NCBI RefSeq assembly: GCF_037042905.1
Contig: NC_087249.1
Coordinates: 39,701,401-39,765,400 of the forward strand
DNA length: 64,000 nt
Direction of reading: 5' to 3'
Source: Lytechinus pictus
Lineage: Eukaryota > Echinodermata > Echinoidea > Temnopleuroida > Toxopneustidae
A model generated the notes under the pieces. That model was not told the DNA's origin. It searched no databases and worked only from the letters and a program-made list of their open reading frames with translations. The translations under genes and the position numbers were made by a program. How positions within the stretch are numbered: the stretch's first letter is position 1; each line of letters opens with the position of its first letter. Positions 46,397 through 58,300 of this stretch are shown in pieces.

Positions 46397-49300
46397 GTAA
46401 GTCCTTACAGTGTAGGAATAAAAGTCATCATGGCCCCACCCTCGCCCTGGCACGGACCATATGGCATGTCCCCCTCCACTACAGCAATCATGCTTGTTCA
46501 CTTGCTATTAAAGGCTACTTCTCTAGTCTTTCTTGAGAGGACTTTATTAAATATTCCTTGATACATGTATAAAACTTGACGTACTAGAGGATGTATAGCA
46601 AGTGTAGCTAGTAAAACAAAATTATACCATTGGAACTTAAACACATTAAACACTTTGGCAAAAAATATGGCCAGAATTTTCTTTTATCCAGCAGGCGGCA
46701 GGCCTCCGGTAGGTGTTTCATAAAGCTGTTCGTAAGTTAACAGCGACTTAAAGAACGACTGGTGATCCTTTCTTTTGGTAAATGGTATACACCAAAATAT
46801 TCATTGGCGATGTGTTAGCGCAAAAGATAGGATCACCAGTCGCTCTTAAAGTCGCTCTTAACTTTATACAAACAGCTTTATGAAACGGCCCCCAGGTCTC
46901 CATTTACCTCAACTGGGTTGAGAGCATCACGATATGGATGAAAACAGTGTCCATCTTCCGAATAAACAGATAAGTTGATAAGTAAACATTATGATAAATC
47001 AGTCTTTAGATTTAAGTGAATAAGTTAGCAAGTAAATAATTGAATGAAATAATGAATGACGTACGTAGTAATTTAGGAGTAATTGATTTGATAGATACAG
47101 TTATATATGTAGAAATATTGTATTAAAAGTAATACTTTATTTTTTTAAAGGTAGTTCTACTTTAGCTCATGAACTCAATACTTCATACATGTACATGTAG
47201 GTGCTCATGCATGTGCATGCAGGTACATGTATGTTATGGTTAGAGAGCACGAACACTATTTACATGTAGACCGTCATACGCATGCATAATAACATCCTCC
47301 TGTGACTATTGTTTACATTTCAATTAAATTCTTTTCCAAGTGTACATGTCTTGAGGTAAGTATTCATTGAAATTAGCAATATATTTTATTTCATCTTCAT
47401 CTACACCAATAATACCATCTATTCATTTGAACACCTACATATTGGAAATTATATTCCTTCCATTTTATGGAAAATCAAGTGGATTTTTTGGTCATTTTTA
47501 TAATTTCTGTTATAATTTAACTTTGTATCATCAAAATAAAATTATGTTTAAGATTTTCACTTTTTATGATTATTTCATCACATGGAAAATTGAGGGCGTT
47601 ATATACTTTCTTTATTTTGTCATCACTCACTGGTCTGACTAGCTTCCTATGGGGGCTGGTGCCTTATATGCAAGAGCTCCTGTGACTGTGAGTACTGGGA
47701 CCTTGCTTGCCCCTTAAATTGTCGGTGAACAGAAGAGCTAGCAGGAGGGCACTAGGCCCCACCAGGATGTAGCTAGGAATTCCAGTGGGTGATGCAAAAC
47801 TGTACTTGTAGTAAGATCTCTTTGTTGACTTTGATTACATTTATGTTTGTAGTTGTATATATACATGTACATGTATATATACATGTAGATATATTTATAT
47901 CCTAAGAAACTGTTGCTGCGTTTAACAGCGCCATGAACGTCTCTTGACGTTGTGTGTGCTCAATAAGACATCCCCATTGTTATTATTATTAACATAATCA
48001 AATTTTGACAGGGAAATATTTCATGTTCTACTAATATATAAGCCAAAGAATTACAAATGTTCATACAAGGTAAAAGAGACAAATAGAAAATCGACAAGAC
48101 TGCAAACAACCAAATATATGTGGATTAAAAGATATACAGCTCTCAACGTTCAAGTCAAACCCAAGTAACAAGCTGACTTAAACAATGAAGCAGAGAGTAA
48201 AAAGAAACAAGAATAGCATTGGATATTTCAGCGGTTCCTCCTCTCTCCATTCAAATCAACCTGATCAGTCCGATTTCAATTCTGTTTGCTTGATCGCACT
48301 GGGTGGGGGATTCAAAAGTTCTACACAGAATTTTGAAACTCATTAAATATGCTAAAATATGCAAATTTTTCAAAATTCACAAAAAATGCTTCTCTTTTAT
48401 TTGTTGACCGATTTTGATTTTTTTTTGCTTAGGACTATCTGGTAGAGCTTCATGAGGTTCACAAAACTTGTACACAGAATTTTGAAATTTCGACTTCAAA
48501 AATTTTGATGTTGATTTATGCGAAATTAATCAATCCATATTTTTTTTAAATGCTTCTTCTTTATTTGATGACCGATTTTGATTATTTTTCTTCTATCTGG
48601 TAGAGCTTCATGAGGTTCACCAAACTATAAACTAAAATTTGAAATTTTGAGTAGAAATTTATTTACGCTAATTTATGCAAAATATATCACAGAACATGCC
48701 TCTTCTTTATTTGTTGACCGATTTTGATTTTTTTTCTTCCATCTGGTAGAGCTGCATGAGGTTCACCAAAATTGTACGTAGAATTTTGAAATTTTGACTA
48801 GAAAATTATTTATGCTAATTTATGCAAAATTCATAATCACAAAATAATGCTTCTTTATTTGTTGACCAATTCTGATTTTTTTTTCATCCATCTGGGTCCC
48901 TTAACACAAAGGTTAGCGATTGATCGTACGTTTCATTTTCACGATTGATTGTACATTGTAGTCAATGGAATCAATCATAGAAAAACGTTCTACGATCATT
49001 GCTAAGATTTGCGTTACGGGCTCCTGGTAGAGCTACATGAGGGTAACCAAATTTCCACAGAATTTTGAAATTTTCATTAGGAAATTATTTATAAATGCTA
49101 ATTTATGCAAAATTTATTCATTAGTCACAAAAATGTTTTTTCTCCTTCATTTGTTGATCAATTTCAATTTTGTTTGCTTTATATGATAGCTCTAAGTGGG
49201 GATACAAAACTTCTCCACATAATTTTGAAACTCATTGAATATGCTAATTTATGCATATTTTTAAAAACTCACAAAGAATGCTTCTTATTAATTTGTTGAC

Positions 49301-52300
49301 CGATTTTGATTTTTTTTTGTTCCATCTGAGAGCTACATGAAGTTCACCAAGGTTCTTCAACATCTTCACAGAATCTAGAAATTTTGACTAGAAAATTATT
49401 TATTCTTATTTATGTGAAATTTATTCATAAATCACAAAAATTACATGTACTTCTTCTCTGTCATTTCTTCATCAATTTCAATTCTGTTTCCTCAATTTAT
49501 GTCACCAATATAATTCACTATGTACAGGGCAATTCCATAAAATAATCAACCTTTTTGTATGTCCGAACCCCATTTTTCTCAAGTGTTACTTCACTTCATA
49601 AACTGACCAAGTCATGGTCATTTGAGAGCATTACAGACTTTCAAAAGAACCAGAAATCAGAGACAGAAAATTTCATAAAGGTCCCATATATAGGGGGTCG
49701 GACGTACATATTTTATGGAATTGCCCTACAGTGTCAACTGGGCTGAAATTAACAATTGTATTAAATTTTGTTGCACGATGCCGGATGAGCACCACATCAT
49801 TGATGTGCAAGTCATTATTGTCATAAATTTTTCCCAAAATGTAAAATACAATTCTTTTTTTTTATAAAAGATACTACATATGTATTTATCATATTCTCAC
49901 ATTGTCCCATGGGTGCAAACAGGTAGTAATTTATACTGTACCGGTATGTGTATGTTAATACAAGAAAAAGGAAACTCTAACCTCTCGATATGTGTATAAT
50001 CACAATGGGTCAGATGCATAAAAAGTAGCAATTGCTAGGCTTTCCTTTGGCTTTTGCTTGATTCCGTATGCATAAAAATGAGCAAACAAATGCTTTTGCT
50101 AGTAAGCTCAAGCAATTGCTAACTTCCTGGTAGCATTTGCTTGACGAAAAAATGCTATTGCTATGTGCATAAAGCAAAGAATTTGTCTGTGCGATTAAGC
50201 ATTTGCTTGGGTTTTTCCAAGCTCCGTCAGAGCAGCTTGACCATTGGTGTTGATCAGGGCGTTCGCGTTTTACGATGATCATGTTTATGCACCTATTATT
50301 AAGAGAGAACAACAAGGTGTACAGTAGCCTAGCCTACGTGAACATGTTTTCTTCCTAGTAAGTGCAAACCGAATGCAAACCATATAAATTTACTAATTAG
50401 AAACAAGTTAAATAGTTTGACACCACGTCTTACATTGTCTAAGGAAAAGGTGTTACCTGAGAGAAGTAGTATTTTGTACTGCCACACCTCTGCATTCGAG
50501 TCCTGCTTTTGTTCTGTGAGTCATGTTTGCACCAGCGTGACATCGCTATTGTTCAAACTGCTAGAAATTGCTTTCTGAAGGCAAGAAAAAGGTTCAAGCA
50601 CTAGCAAAGGGTTATGCATATGAAATAAAGCAATTGCTGAGGCATGATCTTTTGCTTGGCTAGCAATTGCTTTCCAGCAGTTGCTACTTTTTATGCATCT
50701 GACCCAATATCTAAGTATTACATTGACGTTCATTATCCCAGTTACTTTGATAGAAATTGATTTTGTAACCTAATAAGAAATACAGTTTTGAAGTATAAGT
50801 AATAGATAATATTAAATGAACAATGTACATATAATGAAGAAAACTTCTAATGTCAAGAATGCAATTGTGAATACTTTCAGTTCTTTTCATACACTAATAA
50901 ACTGTACATTCCAAGCTTCATATGGCTCCATGCTGAAAGGATATACATGTATATGTAAAGCCCAAAATATGTTCAGAACTTTTTATTGATTTCCTGTTGA
51001 GCTGCCTAGACATACATTTATTTCCCTTTCGATACAGTAATGGTCAGACGTTGATGCACGTGATCAAAGGAAGCTTGGGAACCGGCATGCTGGGACTACC
51101 ATTTGCAATCAGGGAATGTGGCATCGTGGTATGTACATATCATGTAATCAATATACAAAAAATGAATGTTTATGAGTGCAATGGACAGAATACTTCATGA
51201 GATGAAAAATGAAATGATCCATTCAATGAGGCGTAGCCCAGTTGAATGGATCATTATTTCATCTTTCACCGAATGAAGTATTCTGTCCATTGCACGAATG
51301 AAAAAAAACATTCATTATTTGGTTTATATGACACCTAAAAAATGTTTTTTTTTTTCATATGAAATTCATGAATTTCGATGCAAAACATGTTCATGCAGTG
51401 CGAGTTCGGTCTGTTGATTGTTACGTCATAACAACATGCGCACTGCTGGTGCATGAGCTGCAGTCTAGGTGCGCAAGTGCAATGGACAAAATCGTATGGA
51501 TCCAAAATTGTACGATGAGGGGATCCTAAATTCCACGGTCGATGACGTCATTGTAAAATGGACCGAATGATCGATATCAAACAACCAATCAAATGCCAAG
51601 GATCTATCTAGGTGTTATATAACACTAAATAACTAATAATTGATCATTAACATTTATACAGCGATTAATACAAATTGCTGTATAATATACTGCATACAAC
51701 TCTGATTGGATGTTTAAAGGAGTATATGCCACCCTATTGATAACTTGATTTATAACAGTTATAAAAAAAAATTGGATTAATATACAGTTGAGACCAAAAG
51801 TTTACATGGAAATCAGTGAAATTTGTTCGCTTGCCAAACATTGTGAAATTAACTATTATCTTAAAAAATATCAATACTACCATGACGAATTTGGTATCAA
51901 GTGAAAGAGCGTATTAAGCTCTTTCACATGATTGGGATGCTGTTGGGATTAAAGTATATTTCAGGTGGAATTTTCTTCGAAGAAAAAAATTAATATTCGT
52001 GCCAAATGTATTCTTTTGTTATTATATTTTCAAGTATCGTTTCATAGAACTATATAAATGTCAAATCTATGATTTATGATTACTCTTTGTAAGACAAGGC
52101 CTTGGTTTTTCATTACTTTGGAGTACGGGGATTTGCTGCAAATAAATTCTGTATGACATTTGCAAATTTCCATAGAGGTACCTGAAAGTCATGCCCCCAC
52201 CCCTGTACAAACAATAGTGATAATGAATTTACATTCTTCACATTTTTATTTATTTTACATGTGTAGAGAGGAACAAATATTTGTATAATATCATTAAACT

Positions 52301-55300
52301 GTTGAATACATTATTTTTTTATCTTGAAATGTGCTGATATGGGTGCAGCAGTGACTATGACTAGAAGGGTACATACAGTTGTGCTAAAAAATGATTGAAC
52401 CCCACCACAAAATGAATTATTTATGCTGAGTGGTGGATGTAGACAACAACACTACAATGTTCACTATTAAACTGCAGAGAAACAAACTTTATTGAATGCA
52501 GTATTTTATCACCCAACTTCCTCATTCAATATCTAAAACATGGCAGAACTTGGAACACTTTAAATAAGTTCATTTTCTGGAGCCGTTCACTAACTTTTGA
52601 GCACCACTATACATAGTCATCAACATAAAACAAATATTTGCTTTTTCGTGTACGTTTAAGAATCGGAACTTGTACCGCTTTCACACTACAGTAAAAAAAA
52701 AAACATACAAAATGTGAAAAAAGGCTTGTTTAATTGCACATTGTTTCCTGTATGTTATGGGAATCTGTCAGACTTATGAGATAAAAATTTGGTGTGTACA
52801 AATCGATCAAATTTGGGATAATCATTTGCTTTTGATTATCAAAGTTCTTTAATAGCATTTAATAATGCCTGGACTCTTGGCAAGTCTTATGGTCATAAAA
52901 CCAAAACAAACATATCCAAATTGAAAAAAAATTAATATAACTTCAATTTCGTCAGTCTACCACATACATGTAGGGGAAGGCGGGGTAAGTTGAGCATAGG
53001 GGCAAGTTGAGCCACCGCCCCCAGGCGAATAATGAATTAGTTAGACATTATGGTGGTGTCATGTATTGATGACCCATTACATAACCCTTAACCCCACCAC
53101 ATTGTTTTCAACTTTGAAACAAAAAGTACTTTTTTAGAGGGAAAAATACAAATTTCAGCCAAAAAAGTAAAAAAGGGTGTGAAATAGATAAGTGTTTTTT
53201 ACACACACACTTCTTTACATATAATAAAGCATATGAACAACATTGTCAGTCCAGGTATGGATCTTCATTCTTGTCACAGTTTTTTACATGATGGATACAT
53301 AAGAAATGTGTGGATGCGAAATTATCGCATTAAGTTCGGACTGGGGTAAGTTGAGCCAGCAAACATGGGGCAAGTTGAGCCATGGTAATTCTTATGGTAA
53401 TGTAAATGAAAACACAATCAAACCTTAAAAAGCCATCGATATGCAGGCAGAAAAGAGCAAATTCACATGACAGTTCTTTTACTTTTAGAGAATGTTAGTA
53501 TTTTTAGAGAATTAGCAAGTGAAAAGACTTTAAATAAAAAATTGACATGCTGGTTCTTCCCGCATACATTTTGTACATAGTTTTTGTGGCTCAACTTACC
53601 CTCGAAGGTGGCACAACTTACCCCACAGATGGGGCAAGTTGTGCCACTTGACATCGTTTTTTTCAAAGGTCACAACGACTTTCAGTGTGGGGGTAGCAAG
53701 TTGAATATAGGTGAAAAAGATTTCCCAATAATCATATTTAAAGGCAAGGTACTTTATATTTCTACAATATTATTAGTCATATCAATTCTATCATGCAAAA
53801 TGCAAAAAGTGTCACAACTTACCCCGCCTTCCCCTACCTATTGCCTCCCTTCCTTCTCCCCACACATACGAGAGTCGATTACGTGACAACCTTCATTCAT
53901 TGTCTGGGATCTCTCTTAGTACAGTAATTGCTGTTAAGCTTGGCCTGGTTAGAGTTAAAGACCAGTTTAACTTTTAATGTGAAAGGGGTGTCAGAGGCAT
54001 GAATCATGTTCTGCCTATTCAACCTTGATGAAAGTTCAGGCTTGAATTAAAAGTCCAAGATCATGGTTTTATCTAACTAGTACAAATCCTTCTCATGTGT
54101 GTGCTAATATGTTTGTCCTTTGAAAATTTGTCAGTTTTAGCAGCTAAGGATTTGGAATAAATTTCTGATGTGTTATTTACATTTGTTTGTATTTTTTTTA
54201 AATAATTCTAATTTTTAAGTTAATGTATTTATTTATATTTTTAATGTTACTGTTTATGTATTATTATTATTAAGTTTATGTATTTATTCATATTTCTAAT
54301 GTTAATGTTTATCTATGATTATTATTATTGTATTGTTGTTGTTATTGTTATTGTTGTTATTATTATTATTGTTATTATTATTATATTTTTTGGGGGGTCT
54401 AAATAGTCATGATTATTTCTACCAGTAAATTGCATCTCACATAAGTTCGAGAGTATTCTACTTTATGTACTCCCGCCCCCCACCCAACAAAACCACAAAT
54501 GTACGCACTCACCTTGTAAAGAAACATGGCGGCATTGTCTGTTTTGTGATATAACTTGAGTCAAGTATACTATCATATTTTGTACTCTGAAGCTGGAACT
54601 ATTGCTCTGAATTTCTCTTTTTGCTATTTGTAGTCCATTCGCTACACTACATGTAGATATTAATTGTCATATCATATCACATGAGAAGAAATTCACCCAT
54701 GACTCGTCAGACTTCAGCTTGCCGGAAAAGCAGACAATGAACATATTTGTATGCAATAGTATTTGATGCGCATCTGTAATCATTATTCCTATTTGTATTT
54801 TTTTTTTTCATGGATTTATAATTTTCTTTCAATTCTCTTTGTGCAGCTTGGACCTATCTTGCTGCTTCTAATTGCCATCATGGCTGTCCACTGTATGCTT
54901 ATTCTCGTCCGATGCTGTCATAACCTGTGCAGCAGGTAGGTCGTGACCTAGGTCATCTAGGGTTCAAATGATCAGTTTATGTTTACTTGGTCTTCGAGCA
55001 GTTGGTCTAATCCTGAGGTAGTCAGTCTACTAGATTATTTTGGTCGTACATGTATTTGGTCTCATTGCCATTTATATTCACGTGGACTACTTATTAGATA
55101 GTCTTATACCACATGGTCTAAACCCATTTGTCCTAATTGCTGTTGGGTCTCCACTACATATGGTTTAATACCCATTTGGTCTAATGAAAATGAAAATTTC
55201 TCCACAAACAATTTTAAAAATCTATTTTCAGAACCACCAACCATAGGAATTTTAATGATGCCCCCCCTCGACGATTCGCACAATATTTCTGAAACGCAAA

Positions 55301-58300
55301 AAGATAGCGCTGCAAAATTGTACAACTTTTGTTTTTGAAGTCTTATGCAACTTTTAAGACCAAATTAGTTACATATGGGTATAGCATCGCGACGCCACAC
55401 AACTTTTTACGAGACAGTGTTATGCCAAAAATGGCTGATTTTTATACTTTGTGTACAAAGTCTATGGGAGATGAAATTCAGAAAAGGATTATTATTTTTC
55501 GTTTTAATTGGTCTGCTTAATTGATTTAGGGTTTAATTTAGTTGTTAAATGGTCTAATAATTTCCATTGAAAAAAAACAATGAAAAACAAAAGATGAAAA
55601 AACAATGAAATACATAAGAAATTCTAAAAACAAAGAAATACAGAAGGAAAAAAATTGGCTTTCTCAAGTTTCTTTGTGGAAACCTTTGGATTAGATTACA
55701 AAGATGACATCTGGAAAAAAAAAAGTTTGATGTGAAATTGGGCGTTTAATTTGCAAATAATGTTTTATGGCCCGTCATGTATGTTGGAAATTCCCAGTTA
55801 CATACATGTATATAAATTCTTTACCAACGTTGAAGTATTTCCTTGTCAAGTCTTAATTAGTTCATATACATGATATTGAATATATATAATTTATATACAT
55901 GTATATATATATGTATTTAAGCACCTTGAGCACCCTTAATTAAGTGGATATATGTTTTAATTTTTGCATATTATAAGTGTCTCTATTATCATTATTAAAT
56001 GTTATTTGATATTTTGCCAAGAATATTCAAGCAAGTTGAGATTCCTTCTAGTGTTTTTTTTTCTTCTTTCTTTCTTTAGGACATGTCATGTTTCTCTTGA
56101 TTACGGAGAGGTAGCAGAGACCGCTCTTAAAGAAGCTCATATTCCACGTTGCATTAGAGAGAGAGCCAGAGTAGGAAGGTCGGTTTGTGAGTTGTATTAT
56201 GAAAATCTTTCGTCTAGATATTTATATAATTATTTTAGTAGGTGCTATATAAATATTGAATTATTATCCACATATGTAACATATGATCCTATATATTTTA
56301 GTTGGGTTATCCTGACTTATATAAACTGTCAGATGTATTACTTTATATCTTTATTTAGAAAATCACACCTGAGGTGAAATCATATGGTGCTTGTTTGCCA
56401 TAATGATGATAATAATAATTATAATAATGATAATAATAACAGCAACAATAATGATAATAATAATATGTTACATTTATATCGCACTTGATAAAGTGCTGCA
56501 TACTATTACTCCAGTAGCCTATAATCTAGGCGGAGGCTGCAGTTATTGTCTTTGCTGTTGTGCTGAATGCAAGCAATACGTCTATGAATTGTGGATGCGA
56601 AGCTTCCATCGCCTATAAACTCCCGTCTTGCTTTGGATGTTGTTTTTTTTATTACCAACAATGATAAGCCACTTTTTCGTACGAAAAATTCTCATGCATA
56701 TGTATGAGAAGAAATAAATCGGACCAATCAGAAATACATTGGAAAGAAGAAAGGTAATGCATATAATTCATGTGACATGACGTCACTTTCTTCATCCAAA
56801 ATGGCAAGTACGAGCACACGCAAGAAACTTCTGCTAGAAAGTTTGGATTATGCTGCCGATAAACTCGCCATTCCTAGTGGAAAGTTCCGAGACCTTCAAG
56901 AATCTGTTATTCGTAGCGTTATTGACGACGGGAGGGATATATTTGTTGCTTTACCAACAGGATATGAAAAAGCGCAAACTACCAGGCAATCCCTCTGTGT
57001 TACAATTATCTTCGCGATCACTTCCCCCACCTACTAAGTAAATCCTATCTCACCCCTATTCTCCTTCAATGAACACACTGCTGTGATCCACATGATAAAA
57101 AGTTAAAATGCTGCACTAAAGATTACAATTGACACTCACTCGTGCATTAACATTTCAATTTAGTAATTCATGAAATGTACTCTAACAATTTAAATTGATC
57201 ATTAATTTATCACAACACCCTCAACTTTGCAAGTTCCAAGGGACTCACCTCTCAAAAACTGAAAGAAATTGGAAGGCTAATTCCTGCCCACCCTAATTTC
57301 CATACTCTTTGTTTAAGTGGGTAGTGCTCACCCAAGCATGAATAGTTTTCCAACCTTTTGGTGTCATTTGAAAGTTTACGTTATTGGCTTTCCATATATA
57401 CAGGTATTTTTCCCCAAAGTGACATATTTTTTGTTTGGCAGCCATTTCAAAAGTGTATAGTTTTTTTTGAGACGCACTGTATGATGATATGACAATTAAC
57501 CTTGATTTTAAAGACTTTCTGGGCGATTCTATACGTGTCGTACGGGACATTTTGACAACAATTTCTTGTTTCCTAGCCGAATGCTTGAGCAATAAAATAT
57601 TTTTTTTGTCAATGATAAAGCTATAGTGGGTAGTCATGCGAAAAACTAATAACCAACTAAAAAAAAATTGATTATGGGTAAATTATAGGTGAAAATGTTG
57701 TGTGTCGTACGTGACGCAGAAATGTTCGTACGACACGCAACATTTTAAGCTCTAATTCACCTATGGACAACATATTTTTGTTGGTTGTCAGTTTTTTGCA
57801 TGTCTTGAAGTTCTTCGTTCGTTTGGACAGTAGAGTGAAAAATGTTGTGAAAATGGCTGATTTTTCTAGCATGGAATCGCCCTTCTGATGAAATGATCGT
57901 TTGCTGCAACTACTTTCCTTGACCTTTATCTACCAGCCTGTGAGCCTGAGTGTTAAAGGCTTAGTTTCTTTTATTATGTCATAATATCATGCTGACACCT
58001 GGGCAAGAACAGCACACTTGACCCCTATTCACTGTGAAAGATGATACCTTGTGGAAACCCTGTGATAGTTACTGTACATGTAGTAGGGTAACAAAAGGAT
58101 TGAAGCTAGATAAGAGGTTGAATGAACTCATTGTTAATGCTTTACTACATGTACACACACAGATCTATATAAGAATAAGCTTGGGGGGGGGGAGATACAC
58201 CACTTTCAGTGCAATCTACCATGATGTGTATATATGTACATTTATATGTACATACATTATAGAAGCAGCAGGGTAGAAAATGATTTTTATTTTTTAGAGG

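Larger units (their letters stand above)
46397..51037 (+). other. SLC36 intron (4.6 kb)
   Basis: GT-AG intron containing the elements at 46708, 48894, 49527 and 50007 and a minisatellite. 46897-48230 is otherwise plain, with TACATGTA-type words near 47190 and 47865. Confidence 0.8.
51129..54846 (+). other. SLC36 intron (3.7 kb)
   Basis: Holds an inverted repeat, two Tc1/mariner-type sequences, a GGGGTAAGTTGAGC element and ATT-type repeats. Confidence 0.8.
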
